Positions 34,377 through 44,772 of a stretch of 49,466 nucleotides of DNA are shown in pieces (the first letter of the stretch is position 1; each line of letters starts with the position of its first letter). Location of the stretch: positions 1 through 49,466 of the IMG/VR virus record IMGVR_UViG_3300042563_001995; one strand, given 5' to 3'. The notes under the pieces are model-generated. The model was given only the letters and a program-made list of their open reading frames with translations, had not been told where the DNA came from and searched no databases. A program made the translations under genes and the position numbers. This DNA is from a virus.

Positions 34377-36159
34377 TTGTTGGTTGAGCTGCTCCGTAAA
34401 GAACCGCGTAATTATTTAAACTACTTTCTATATAATTAGTTCCTTCAGGTATTATTCTAAAAATAAAATTCCCATATGGGTAATGTTTTCCATTTAAAAA
34501 TGGATATTCAACACCATTCCCACTATTATCTTTAAACCCGTAGGAATACAAATCTCTCCAAATAAAAGAATTGTAAGTTGTCGAGAAATAAGAATAATCC
34601 GGAACATCCGCCATATCCTTAACACTTCCCGTTTCTATATAGTCAGAGTAATCTCTGAGTTTCATTTTATTATGTGGTTGATAATAATACCCTAATTGAT
34701 TTTGATTAGAATCTGTTGTACTAATATCAAAAACAAAAGAGTTAAAAGTAAATTTATGTGAAATGTCACTAATCATTCTTTCCTTTTGTTCATAATCATT
34801 CCATTCATAAATTCCACCATCAACAACATCCCCTTCCTTTAAAGATTGTAAATATTTAAAAACATATGAAGTAGGTGTTGCAGGCATAAAAGTACCTAAA
34901 GGGTATGGTTGATTATTTTCATTAACAAAATTGGATAGTGAATTAGTCGATAACCACCAACTACTTGGGAATTTAAGTGGTGATAAAGGTAAATTAAATT
35001 CATACCCTTGTTTTAAACCTGAATTACCTAACGTCAATCCAAAATAACCTTTCCATAATGTTGTAATATATAATTCAGTTATTGGTCTTTTTTGATTGTC
35101 TCTTAATGGACTAACATCAATATCTTTATTAAAAGATAAACTATAGGATTGAGCACCTTCTTTAATAGAAACTCTTTTATTATTATTTGGTGTATAAACA
35201 GGACTTTCAAATTTCTTTTTTGCTCCAAATATGTTTTGTTCAAAACCTGCATTAACCATAACAGCATCATTAACATTAGTTAATAATTTATGTTGTAATA
35301 CATAATACTTTGATGTTGTATCACCAGGATTTTCATAATTAATTATTCTCTTAAATGTCCCGTTATACCCTGAAACAAATTTTCCTGACGGATATCCAAT
35401 ATCATAAATGTTAAAAACATATTCGTCTGTTCCCGGCATACCATCACCTAACGCAAAGACTTGAAAGGTATCATTAGTAGTTATTGGTACACCTACTATT
35501 TTAATTTTAGCAAACTCACTAACTGATAATCCGTGTTTAACCGGACACACAAATCTTATAACTTTGTTACCATTAATAAATGTATTTGTTTTTTTAATCA
35601 CAAATGGAATACCATCTGACACAACCCATTGTTTTAATGTTGAACTCATCCCATCGTAATATTGTAATGTTTTACTATACGAATTTTTATAAGGGTAACT
35701 TACAAAAAAATTCCAATTGTATGTTGATGCACTTCTTGACACAAAATTTATATGATTACTTGGTGGTTGAGTATAACCACTAACATTATAATCACTACGA
35801 ACAAAATCAAACTCGTGATATTGGGGAAATCCTTGCCAGCTAATAGCTCCCGCACTTGCATTACATTGTTGTAACAATGATACATTTTCATTAATATAAT
35901 ATAAATTATTTTCTAATGGAGTGTAATTTGTTGACCCAGTGTACGCATTTTCATATAATAATTGGAATTTACAAACAGGTCTAAAGGTTGTTGATTTTTG
36001 TCTTTCATCATCATATAGTTGAGCAAGATTAACATCAATACTCCTATCAAACTCTTGTAAATTCTTTGAATTTTGAACTAAAGGTGTTGGTATAGACAAA
36101 TCAGTATCTGTCGATGTTTTGTATCTTAATGAACCTAAAACAATTCTAATATTATCCAT
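34360..36159 (-). CDS. Tail structural protein
   Basis: This 599-residue protein is rich in Tyr, Asn, Phe and Gly, with alternating beta strands throughout. It starts MDNIRIVLGSLRYKTSTDTD and ends with acidic residues (NDDCE). Segments such as FVCPVKHGLSVSEFAKIKI (about 205-225) and DEYVFNIYDIG resemble the immunoglobulin- or knob-like domains of baseplate wedge proteins. No catalytic motif is seen. The gene lies one base after the stop of the 1746-residue protein and overlaps the next gene by 17 bases. The tight packing with gp25- and gp6-like genes indicates a baseplate component, possibly in a wedge position comparable to T4 gp7 to gp10. Confidence in the exact role is low. Confidence 0.78.
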   Translation of the reverse strand: MDNIRIVLGSLRYKTSTDTDLSIPTPLVQNSKNLQEFDRSIDVNLAQLYDDERQKSTTFRPVCKFQLLYENAYTGSTNYTPLENNLYYINENVSLLQQCNASAGAISWQGFPQYHEFDFVRSDYNVSGYTQPPSNHINFVSRSASTYNWNFFVSYPYKNSYSKTLQYYDGMSSTLKQWVVSDGIPFVIKKTNTFINGNKVIRFVCPVKHGLSVSEFAKIKIVGVPITTNDTFQVFALGDGMPGTDEYVFNIYDIGYPSGKFVSGYNGTFKRIINYENPGDTTSKYYVLQHKLLTNVNDAVMVNAGFEQNIFGAKKKFESPVYTPNNNKRVSIKEGAQSYSLSFNKDIDVSPLRDNQKRPITELYITTLWKGYFGLTLGNSGLKQGYEFNLPLSPLKFPSSWWLSTNSLSNFVNENNQPYPLGTFMPATPTSYVFKYLQSLKEGDVVDGGIYEWNDYEQKERMISDISHKFTFNSFVFDISTTDSNQNQLGYYYQPHNKMKLRDYSDYIETGSVKDMADVPDYSYFSTTYNSFIWRDLYSYGFKDNSGNGVEYPFLNGKHYPYGNFIFRIIPEGTNYIESSLNNYAVLYGAAQPTNDDCE

Positions 36160-36160
36160 C

Positions 36161-39100
36161 TTAATTTACTACATTACTTGTGTTTATCCATTTGGTTCTA
36201 AATCTATCATAAGCCGAAGCTCCTCGTCTTAAACCAAAGTAAAAATGAAATGGTGCCCCTGTGGTAACTAATTGAGGGTCTACCGAGTTTTTATTCCAAC
36301 GAGCCGTTTCAGCACTTAGTTCCACACCATTAGGACCATTTTTAATCGCATATATATACCCTTTAAAATACTGAGTTTCTTGACTAACGTTATTTCTAAA
36401 ATATCTTGAACTTGGATTAACCCTATCTAATGATTGATATTTGTAAGAAAATATCTCACTTCCATTATAATCAAAAGCCCAATTATTTGATTGTAATCCA
36501 AATATATAACCTGTATCTCTAATAAGCCATTGTGACATTGGTACAACTTGTGAGTACACAGGGAAATTATTAAACGTACAATTACCCACTGATGTCCCTG
36601 AAGGATTTATAATAGTTCTTTTTGGTGTAATATAATCTCTTATTTGAGTGTCAGATGAAAAGAAAATACCTAAAACATTATCACAATCAAAAAAGATTGG
36701 ATTTTGTTGTCCGGCAGGACTATCGGGATAATTAGCAGATTGAAATGGTGCAACACCTAACTCTGAATTAATTGAAATTAATTGTGAATAATCAGCGTCG
36801 ATTTGTAAATTAGTTCCTTTTATACCATAGTCTCTTCTGTCATTAGTGAAATAAGTTAAAATATTAAGAGGTCCCATTAATGATTTTAAAGCGGTTTTAT
36901 TAATAAATCGACTAACAATAAATAAATTAAGTATATCATCAACAGTTCCATAAGACGATGTGTCTAATTTATTTACAACATACCCATCATATTCATCTGA
37001 CATAACTAATTCTTGTATATAGTCAGCTCTTGGACCTAAATCCATTATTGTTGTTGGGAATCCCATATTACCATTTGAATCGATTTTACTAAATTTATTT
37101 GTTGATGTATTATAAGGTGTTGCTCTATAATAAAAGTTTTTTGTTTTACTATAATATCGTATAGTATTGTAACAATGATTAAGTATCGGTTGATTTGGTG
37201 TTGCACTAGTTGGTGAAGAAAAAGTAATTCCATTTTTAAATGGAAATGCGTATAAAACTCCATTAATCCAATTATTACTAAACCTATGTGAGAATACATT
37301 TCGACAAGCACCAAGCATTACCATATTTCGAGCAATCCACTCAAACATTAATAACCAATCGTTTCCTAACGAAATAAAAATTGTTGTAATAAATTTATAA
37401 CACCCATATTCAAATATTGTTTTACCATTAAACTCTTGACAAGAATGTCCTTTAATTACTATAGAACCATTTGATGTTCCTGGTTGTGTAGCACAATCAT
37501 AACATTCTAAATTAACTGAACCTTCACAGGTAAATGAGTCAAATACCCTAGCAATACCTGGTGACCCGGCATTATCCGCCAAAGTATATGCTAAATCACC
37601 TGAACTAGCACTTCCGGTAGAAGATTCACTACTATTAATACCAATAACTCCATCATCAGGAATTAAAAACATTTGGAAATTATTATTTTTTTGTAAAACC
37701 ATACCATTACAACAATATTCTTCAACAGTTGTTGATGTTGGTAGTCTATCACTTCTCATAACAATTTGATTACCACCAATTCCTGACGAAAACTGTAATG
37801 TATTACCAGTTGTGTTATACATTGGTGTATAATACGTTGATGTAATTGAAAAAGGTTTTGCAGTGTCTGAAGTATTAAACTGTGTTATTGGAGCATCATC
37901 CCAATCATTCCAATAATTGTTATTACTATTTTGTAAATCTAAATTAGTATACATTATTGGACCCCCTTCAATTAATTCATATGGGAAATAACCTTGATTA
38001 TTACCCGTATTTGGAGTATATATAACAAATGAGTCTAAACGATTAATAGAAAATGGCCAAGCATTATCATATTTCCATTCCCAAATTCTCCAACTAAATC
38101 TGTTATCAGGACTAACATTTAAACCTCTACTTAGATTTTTACGAGCCACCGAATTATCAATAACTCCGTGTGTATTACCAAGAACACCCCCACAACTAGG
38201 TGTAAACTGTCCCCAAGAATTAGTATCCATACTTGAATAATAACTAATTAAATTGGAATTAAATCCTGAATAACCCGAATTTACAATACCTGTGTAAACA
38301 AATAATGTTCCACCAGTATAAGCACTTATTGGTCCAAAAGTATTATTAAGTTCCGGTTTATATGAAAATGAATTAAAATATAATTTTTGACTCGAATAAG
38401 AATCAGTACCAACATTACTGTTACTTAAATTAGAACTTAAATGACTAACATTTTTATAACTTCCTTGAATAGGGATATTCATATAATAAAACCCTCTTAC
38501 CTTTTTATCACCCTCATTAGGGTATCCAAACAATCTACCTAAACCATACTCAATTGGTACTTTAGGAGTATAAGGGTCAACCCCTCTATTTAATATTAAA
38601 ACACAAAGCTCGTTATGGTCTCTAACATAACTCATAGGTCTACTAACAAAATTATCCTCAATTAATATATTATAACCAAAAGCGTCTATCCCGTATTCTT
38701 GAGCAATTAATGTTGTATTATTTAAATAACGATTATTTAATGAATCGGGTCCAGATAATGAACTACATTGACCACTAAATTGACTATAAGTCATACCTGT
38801 AATTACTTGGAAATACTCAATATCAGTTGGGAATTTATGATAATTATTAGCTGTTGTTGCCGTTATATTAACTTGATATGATTGAGATGAAGTACCTAAA
38901 CCATTAGTGTTTGCATATGTAACATTTATATTAGTTAACCCTGTTGTAGTAAGGCCAGTAATTGCATTATTACCATAAACATTAAGTGTCCCACCTGTTA
39001 CATTAACATCTTTACTGACTGTTGGATTTTGAAACGTAATTATTGTACCTCCTGTTAAAGTTTGCACAGTAGCTTTATCACAAATAATTACAATAGTATT

Positions 39101-41401
39101 ATCTTTGTGAGTTTGTGATTGTTGAGGATTGAAATTAACTGAAATCCTATTTACCCCACCACCAGGATTGTTTGCGTCCTGATTAAAATATTTAGCTTTA
39201 ACATTAAATAAATTAATTCTATCGGGTAACGGTAAACTAGTTGTATATATGTATCTATTTAAAGCTGTGTCAGCATTTTGAGTTATAGTTAAATAAGGAG
39301 CCCCAATATTTTCTGAGGCGTATTGATTATCATACATTAACCCACCAAATTCTTGAGCATATATCTGTACACGTTCAGGGTAAATTCCGTTAAGGTTGTC
39401 AGGATTTCTTACCGGTAAATCATAAGCCCCAACATTAAACAGAGGAACTATACCAGGAGAAATATTTACGGATGTAACTGTAGTATCTGACTTTATCGAC
39501 GGACAAGGTTTTGATTGATTAGTTTGTGCCACAGCCGCTGCTCCCGACCCATCATCAGTCCCTTCGTCACCTGTTTCCGATTTAGGATTACATTTACATA
39601 ATTCACAATCAGGATAAGTTAAAATTGGAACTTTTATACCACTTAAATCAATTTTATCTAATTGTTTTTTTAACCATCTAAAAAATATCGCTAATCCAAG
39701 ATAAAACACCCCTAACAAAACGAAACCAACAATTAAACCTAACGCCGGATACGACGTTACGGATAAAACAAAAGCATTTGCTGATTGATATACCGCCCAA
39801 CCAATAAATATATATATTACAAATTCCCGTACTAACCAAATTACAAAATATAAAATGTGCATTAACAATATTAATGCAAAAAATACCGGTGTTAATATAA
39901 TACTAAAAAACATAAAAATGATATACAAAATATCAAATCTAAAATTACCATCATTTGTTGGAAATCTATTATTAAGCCCTATACAAGTTTCATCTAATAT
40001 ATTTTTAATACCAATATATCGTTCTATTCCAGTACCTTCTCTTCTACCACTAATAAATTGTGACACAGTGTAAACTTTATTATATTGCATTAAATAAAAT
40101 TTATCTCCACAATTAATCGCCTCTTGGACAATTTTTTGAGCCGTAACATTATCTGATGTTGACCCTGTATAGGCATAATCATTCCAATCAACACTAAAAG
40201 CGTACGATTGTTGTTGATTACTCCCATTATATTCTTTAATGTTTGGAACTAAAAAATTACCTCGTTTTACTGATTCACCTAAAGATGGTGATTGAGCCCA
40301 TTTAATTTTAAATCTATACTTTGCCTTAGTTGGGATTCCAATTTCAGGGTCGTTCGATAAAACTTGTTCACCAAACTCATTAGTTATATAATAATCAAGA
40401 TTCATTGGAACATCTATCATCCAAGTACCGTTTTCATCAATAACTTTACCACCATTTTCTAAAGTAAAGTTTTCTAAAATTGGTCTACCACTAGAATCTT
40501 GTTGGATTGTTTGTCTAATCGCCAAGATGTCTCCGGGGCCAACCGTTAAATTACATAAATGCCCCGACGAACTTGTTGGTCTACAACCTGTAGACAAAGC
40601 ACTACTATTAGGTCCTGATATTATTGAACCCATAAAAACTGAAGTGGGTTGTATATCAACATTTGCCTCACTACTTAAATCAAAATCAGTTCTTGTTATA
40701 CCTAAATTACAAACTTCAGGTTGACCCCATAACGGTTCTACTTCAATAGATTTACTAAGATTAATAATTTGTGGTAATTCACGTAAATTACTTGATGATT
40801 TAAAATTGGTTCCCGACACTTGATATTCAGTTGCCAACCCCATTCTAATTAAATCTTGAGGAGATAATGAGAATTCACCAATATCAGATAAATCAACGTC
40901 CATAACAATAGTATGAGAACCCACAGGAACACCAAATATCATATAATCACCACTATCATTAGTGGTTGCATTATATTTGTAATATTTGTCGTAAACTTCA
41001 ATTAAAATTGGGTCCGTTAAAACATCTTTTCTTGTAAAGAAAGTCCCAGTAGGAATGTGAGCACTATATGATTTAATATAAGGTAATAAATTATATCTAT
41101 ATCCATCATCATTATTATCTAACAATGTTTTATACGGATATAGTTCCGATATAATAGGGTCTTTTTGGTCTACACTATCAATAGGAATAAAGATAGAAAC
41201 TTTAGCGTTTGGAATACCAAAACCATTGTTAACACTAACACGTCCAACAATAACACCATAATCGGAGCATTGTCTTGTGTAGATATCACTTTGCAATATT
41301 TTTAAGGAGAGAATTTCTAAATGCTCGAATTCTTGTTCAATTAATACTTTCAAAGAAGTATCGACACCGACCTTCGTTCTTACTCTATATGACTTTGACA
41401 T
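36161..41401 (-). CDS. Giant 1746-residue baseplate-region protein with membrane segments
   Basis: This is the longest gene in the window. Residues 45-170 include a carboxypeptidase-regulatory-like beta module (VIVGRVSVNNGFGIPNAKVS ... YMIFGVPVGSHTIVMDVDLS). A striking hydrophobic cluster of four or five helices lies at about 483-580 (ILYIIFMFFSIILTPVFFAL and onward). It is followed by CELCKCN and an acidic Gly/Ala linker. The remaining 1100 residues are a long Asn/Tyr/Ser-rich beta region. The position after the gp6-like gene suggests a counterpart of the large wedge protein gp7. However, the length and the membrane segments are unusual for a baseplate protein. The segments could help penetrate or cross the host inner membrane, or could be buried in the virion until contraction. 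No enzyme motif is seen. Confidence 0.82.
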   Translation of the reverse strand: MSKSYRVRTKVGVDTSLKVLIEQEFEHLEILSLKILQSDIYTRQCSDYGVIVGRVSVNNGFGIPNAKVSIFIPIDSVDQKDPIISELYPYKTLLDNNDDGYRYNLLPYIKSYSAHIPTGTFFTRKDVLTDPILIEVYDKYYKYNATTNDSGDYMIFGVPVGSHTIVMDVDLSDIGEFSLSPQDLIRMGLATEYQVSGTNFKSSSNLRELPQIINLSKSIEVEPLWGQPEVCNLGITRTDFDLSSEANVDIQPTSVFMGSIISGPNSSALSTGCRPTSSSGHLCNLTVGPGDILAIRQTIQQDSSGRPILENFTLENGGKVIDENGTWMIDVPMNLDYYITNEFGEQVLSNDPEIGIPTKAKYRFKIKWAQSPSLGESVKRGNFLVPNIKEYNGSNQQQSYAFSVDWNDYAYTGSTSDNVTAQKIVQEAINCGDKFYLMQYNKVYTVSQFISGRREGTGIERYIGIKNILDETCIGLNNRFPTNDGNFRFDILYIIFMFFSIILTPVFFALILLMHILYFVIWLVREFVIYIFIGWAVYQSANAFVLSVTSYPALGLIVGFVLLGVFYLGLAIFFRWLKKQLDKIDLSGIKVPILTYPDCELCKCNPKSETGDEGTDDGSGAAAVAQTNQSKPCPSIKSDTTVTSVNISPGIVPLFNVGAYDLPVRNPDNLNGIYPERVQIYAQEFGGLMYDNQYASENIGAPYLTITQNADTALNRYIYTTSLPLPDRINLFNVKAKYFNQDANNPGGGVNRISVNFNPQQSQTHKDNTIVIICDKATVQTLTGGTIITFQNPTVSKDVNVTGGTLNVYGNNAITGLTTTGLTNINVTYANTNGLGTSSQSYQVNITATTANNYHKFPTDIEYFQVITGMTYSQFSGQCSSLSGPDSLNNRYLNNTTLIAQEYGIDAFGYNILIEDNFVSRPMSYVRDHNELCVLILNRGVDPYTPKVPIEYGLGRLFGYPNEGDKKVRGFYYMNIPIQGSYKNVSHLSSNLSNSNVGTDSYSSQKLYFNSFSYKPELNNTFGPISAYTGGTLFVYTGIVNSGYSGFNSNLISYYSSMDTNSWGQFTPSCGGVLGNTHGVIDNSVARKNLSRGLNVSPDNRFSWRIWEWKYDNAWPFSINRLDSFVIYTPNTGNNQGYFPYELIEGGPIMYTNLDLQNSNNNYWNDWDDAPITQFNTSDTAKPFSITSTYYTPMYNTTGNTLQFSSGIGGNQIVMRSDRLPTSTTVEEYCCNGMVLQKNNNFQMFLIPDDGVIGINSSESSTGSASSGDLAYTLADNAGSPGIARVFDSFTCEGSVNLECYDCATQPGTSNGSIVIKGHSCQEFNGKTIFEYGCYKFITTIFISLGNDWLLMFEWIARNMVMLGACRNVFSHRFSNNWINGVLYAFPFKNGITFSSPTSATPNQPILNHCYNTIRYYSKTKNFYYRATPYNTSTNKFSKIDSNGNMGFPTTIMDLGPRADYIQELVMSDEYDGYVVNKLDTSSYGTVDDILNLFIVSRFINKTALKSLMGPLNILTYFTNDRRDYGIKGTNLQIDADYSQLISINSELGVAPFQSANYPDSPAGQQNPIFFDCDNVLGIFFSSDTQIRDYITPKRTIINPSGTSVGNCTFNNFPVYSQVVPMSQWLIRDTGYIFGLQSNNWAFDYNGSEIFSYKYQSLDRVNPSSRYFRNNVSQETQYFKGYIYAIKNGPNGVELSAETARWNKNSVDPQLVTTGAPFHFYFGLRRGASAYDRFRTKWINTSNVVN

Positions 41402-41451
41402 TTTTTATCTTTTTAAATAAATAGTTTATACACTATTTTTAAAAGATAATT

Positions 41452-41475
41452 CATAATTTTTAAAAATAAATTATG
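41452..41475 (-). terminator. Possible weak terminator or RNA hairpin after the hydrolase gene
   Basis: CATAATTT (41452-41459) pairs perfectly with AAATTATG (41468-41475) just after the hydrolase stop codon. On the minus strand it is followed by AATTATCTTTTAAAAATAG, a poor T-run. The all A/T-rich stem is weak, so the call is tentative. Confidence 0.3.
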
Positions 41476-41476
41476 T

Positions 41477-42388
41477 TTAAAACTTATATTTTTTGGTGAA
41501 ATTAATTGGATTAGAGTTATTTTTTAAGTAATCGTAAATAATATTTGAGATATCATTCGGAATTTTATTATCAATACTTGTATGTGTTGTTTTAGGGATT
41601 TTTAAATTAAGGATATTGGTAACATTATTTTTTAAACCTCGACTAACCACCCCACCCGCATTGGTAAAGAAATAAAAATTATCAGCCCATTTTTGTGATG
41701 TAAAATTAATCACATATTTAACATTGGATTTAACTTTATAATCAAAATTATTATGTAATTTATCAGCGTTATCTAAAAATATCACTAAATCAACAGAAAC
41801 GTTATTAGTACTTAACTTATCTAAAACTTCCGTCAAACCATACCCACCAACACTATGCCCAACTAATATTATTTTACCTTTAGGTTTAAATAATCTATAA
41901 TAATAGACAGTTTCATACACGTCTTCAGGAGTTAAAGTATAACTATGAGTCCCAACATAAGTAATAACTTTAGTTGTTGAATTATTTAATTTGTTTTCAA
42001 TTAACCCTAACCCATCAATATCTCGGGACTTTGTAAAATCAACCTGTGTTTTATTATAATCAATTGCGTCAGTAAATGGGTTATTAGCGCCTTGCACCAC
42101 AATTATTAAATTTTCAGTGTTTTTGTTAAAATAAGATACTTCATTATGTAAAGTTTCCAATTTTCGTCTATCATAAAATAAACGACATTCGCTAATTATA
42201 AAAATAACAGAAATTAAAACTATTAAAGTTTCAAACGATTTTAATTTATTAAATTTTTTAAAAAAATAAATGAAAATAACTAAACCAATAATAAATCTAA
42301 TGTTTAAAATTAAACCATTAAATATTGATTGAGCCCACGTTCCATTGTTACCTTTAATAACTTCAAGAAAATCATATAATACATCCAT
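41477..42388 (-). CDS. Membrane-anchored alpha/beta serine hydrolase
   Basis: This 303-residue protein has two N-terminal membrane helices (about 25-44 and 52-70) followed by an alpha/beta-hydrolase-like domain. The nucleophile elbow is GHSVGGYG (177-184, Ser179) after strand KIILV. An acid candidate is Asp206 in VIFLDNAD, and the likely catalytic His is His269 in KTTHTSID. This spacing fits a lipase/esterase-type triad. The gene lies between the gp6-like and 1746-residue genes but shows no sign of being virion structural. It may act on host membrane lipids, for example in lysis (mycobacteriophage LysB is a phage esterase used there, though unrelated in detail), superinfection exclusion or defence. 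The substrate is unknown. Its A+T content seems higher than its neighbours', a possible sign of transfer. Confidence 0.78.
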   Translation of the reverse strand: MDVLYDFLEVIKGNNGTWAQSIFNGLILNIRFIIGLVIFIYFFKKFNKLKSFETLIVLISVIFIISECRLFYDRRKLETLHNEVSYFNKNTENLIIVVQGANNPFTDAIDYNKTQVDFTKSRDIDGLGLIENKLNNSTTKVITYVGTHSYTLTPEDVYETVYYYRLFKPKGKIILVGHSVGGYGLTEVLDKLSTNNVSVDLVIFLDNADKLHNNFDYKVKSNVKYVINFTSQKWADNFYFFTNAGGVVSRGLKNNVTNILNLKIPKTTHTSIDNKIPNDISNIIYDYLKNNSNPINFTKKYKF

Positions 42389-42419
42389 TCTCTAAAAATA
42401 AGTAACTAATATTACTCTA

Positions 42420-44258
42420 TCAAGAGAAGTTGACAGTTTTTAAATTTTTAACCCTAATGTTTATATCTTTATTAGGATATTTTATTTGATATGTTTGGTT
42501 TGGTTCCGCAAAAATTGTATCGTCAATCAATTCTATTTGATGTGTGGTACTATTCAAATATCGTTGAGATGTTTGAGACGATGAGTATTGTCCACCCACT
42601 TGATTAAACACTTGAATATCCGATAATGATATTACCCCATTTTCACTTTGTATTAATCTTCTTAATTCGGAAATATTAACATTTTCACCAAGTTGTCTAT
42701 TTAATGGGTCGAAATATTCTGACACAATTGTAATAATTTGTGAAATAACTGTTCCTTGGTTTTGAGTATTATCTAAAACAACATCAATATTAAAACTTAA
42801 ATCAATAACATTAGCACTTTGTATTGAAACATAATCATTTATCATACGATAGTTTGATAAATAATTTGCAACATTATTTTTTAATGTATTTGAAATTACT
42901 TCTGTTAATCTACCTGTTTCATCATAAGATAACATTTGAACCACTATTTTATTATTATTTTCTGTAATAGATACCTTAGCCGGTGCTCCAAATTGTGAAG
43001 GCATTGTTCTAATTATAGATTCATAATCATTAACAGTAACCGCTCTTTTTTGTGATGAGAAATTATACGAAACTAAATTCCTTACTTCCTCAGTTGTTGG
43101 AAAACTTGCACCTCCAATAGCTGCCGTTACATTTGTACATCTTAATGAATTTACTACAGTTGTGTTAATACTATCTGAAGGTCCATTAACAAAGAACGAG
43201 ACCGTACCTATTTGAGTAATAGCGTTAACACCAATATTACTACCAACACCACCACCAACTCTATATTGTATGAATAACGTTGTATTTGGTTTTAAAGTAC
43301 TACCTAACGCTAAGTTGTTAGAATACTTATATAGATTTAATTGATATCCATCTCTAGCAAATTCTCTTAACTGTTCATCAGCAGATTGAGAACCTCCACC
43401 AAAAGTTATTTTTAAAAATCCTTCAGGTGTAAATTCACTAATAAACTTAGTACTAGTTTGAATATACTTACCAACCTTAATTCCCGGAGAATCCGACACT
43501 TTTGTTGGGTCTTCAACAAACACTCTATCTTCCGCTAAAGCGTCCACTTCATACCATCTGTTATCTAATCCTAAGAACTCTTGTACTGACGGAATATTAG
43601 TATACTGAGTACTGTCTTTTAATAAAACACTAGTAATCCCCAAAACATTTTTATCAGGTAAGAATAAATCGTAAAAAGGTTTAACATCATTTGGTGTAAT
43701 TACCTTCTTAAATACTTTTGTTGTTCCATTCACAACAGTTTCTCGTTTAGTAATGGTATAATTTAATAATTTATTATTTGAATCAAAATTAGGTATTTTT
43801 AATCTATTAGGGAATCCCTCACCATTAATTGGTGATGCAAAATCAATATCATAAACCGTTTCAAATACTTGTCCCGCACCATTAACTTGTGACCCTCTTC
43901 TCAAAATTCCACAATATCTTAAATCTTCTTTATCACCAAACGCGGGAACTGTAATTGAAAAATCAACTAAAGCGACTGATGGTCTCATTCCCGGAACTTT
44001 TAATCCGTAAGTTTTTGCTATATTAAAAACTGATGACCTTTGTTGAGCATATTGAAGAACAGTTTCTTGTACACTTCTATCAATATTAAATTGTAAGTTG
44101 TCCGTTACAGCGGCATTTAAATCTAATAATACTGAAAATACAGAAGCATCATTAAAGTTTTGAATCGTATCAGGGTAATACGTTTTAGTAAAGTTAATTA
44201 ACTCTGTTCTAATTGATTGGAAATCCCTTGTAGTATAGGAAATTTTCTTATTTGCCAT
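42420..44258 (-). CDS. gp6: Baseplate wedge protein, gp6/J-like
   Basis: This 612-residue member of the baseplate J/gp6 family has the N-terminal KISYTTRDFQSIRTELINFT and NDASVFSVLLDLNAAVTDNL, typical of gp6 and P2 gpJ starts. The central repeat of beta domains includes KAFG-like segments, and the conserved end contains LRRLIQSENGVISLSDIQVF. T4 gp6 is 660 residues, so the length fits. gp6 forms the inner baseplate ring that rearranges when the tail contracts. It follows the gp25-like gene by four bases, the same order as in many contractile-tailed phages. The start MANKKISYTTRDF is well supported by the family pattern. Confidence 0.92.
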   Translation of the reverse strand: MANKKISYTTRDFQSIRTELINFTKTYYPDTIQNFNDASVFSVLLDLNAAVTDNLQFNIDRSVQETVLQYAQQRSSVFNIAKTYGLKVPGMRPSVALVDFSITVPAFGDKEDLRYCGILRRGSQVNGAGQVFETVYDIDFASPINGEGFPNRLKIPNFDSNNKLLNYTITKRETVVNGTTKVFKKVITPNDVKPFYDLFLPDKNVLGITSVLLKDSTQYTNIPSVQEFLGLDNRWYEVDALAEDRVFVEDPTKVSDSPGIKVGKYIQTSTKFISEFTPEGFLKITFGGGSQSADEQLREFARDGYQLNLYKYSNNLALGSTLKPNTTLFIQYRVGGGVGSNIGVNAITQIGTVSFFVNGPSDSINTTVVNSLRCTNVTAAIGGASFPTTEEVRNLVSYNFSSQKRAVTVNDYESIIRTMPSQFGAPAKVSITENNNKIVVQMLSYDETGRLTEVISNTLKNNVANYLSNYRMINDYVSIQSANVIDLSFNIDVVLDNTQNQGTVISQIITIVSEYFDPLNRQLGENVNISELRRLIQSENGVISLSDIQVFNQVGGQYSSSQTSQRYLNSTTHQIELIDDTIFAEPNQTYQIKYPNKDINIRVKNLKTVNFS

Positions 44259-44262
44259 AATT

Positions 44263-44721
44263 TTATATATTAATAATTACAAAGTCACTACTATTAAACA
44301 CATCATCGTTGATGGTATAATCAATCTTAACTTTTGCTGTATGTTCTTTATCCGACATATTTGGTACACGAAATATTCTTTCGTCATTATCATTAATGTA
44401 ACTACCCTTATCTTCATCACCATCTGAAGCCGCTTGAATACTAATATTAGTAATTCTTATTCCCGGTAGATATACTCCAGCAGATTCTCTTATTTCAGAT
44501 TCTATTTCTGAAAATGTTGGTCCATCCAATGGTTCAAAAATAAATTCATATAATCTTGTTCCAAAATCTGGTAAATAATATCTACTACCCTTTTTAGATA
44601 ATAAAAGGTGTACTAAATTAGACCGTATCTCTTGGTCATTATAATCCGATAAATCTAAATATTTTCCATCAAAAGAATCTCTAAAAGGAAAAGTTAAACC
44701 ATATGTTGTTCCGTCTGCCAT
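44263..44721 (-). CDS. gp25: Baseplate wedge protein gp25-like (lysozyme-like fold family)
   Basis: This 152-residue GPW/gp25 family protein carries FPFRDSFDGKYLDLSDYNDQ, SNLVHLLLSKKGSRYYLPDF and GTRLYEFIFEPLDG. This is the core pattern (LLxxxGxRxxxPxFGxxLxxxLFEP) of the family, which nucleates sheath assembly on the baseplate. T4 gp25 is 132 residues. The ATG at 44721 (MADGTTYGL) is chosen because an upstream ATG at 44778 would place 19 residues inside the nrdA terminator hairpin. TATTTATA sits three bases before this ATG. It precedes the gp6-like gene, as expected for the baseplate wedge genes. Confidence 0.94.
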   Translation of the reverse strand: MADGTTYGLTFPFRDSFDGKYLDLSDYNDQEIRSNLVHLLLSKKGSRYYLPDFGTRLYEFIFEPLDGPTFSEIESEIRESAGVYLPGIRITNISIQAASDGDEDKGSYINDNDERIFRVPNMSDKEHTAKVKIDYTINDDVFNSSDFVIINI

Positions 44722-44772
44722 AACTATAAATATAGTGTCGTCACCATTTTTTATAAATACCCTAAAATAAAA

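Noticed and set aside
44725-44732. T4 late promoter TATAAATA on the plus strand (also at 17270-17277)
   Set aside because: The octamer faces away from gp25, and at 17270 lies about 100 bases from the next plus gene. In an A/T-rich genome the match may be chance; only its minus-strand form near starts is reported as a weak finding.
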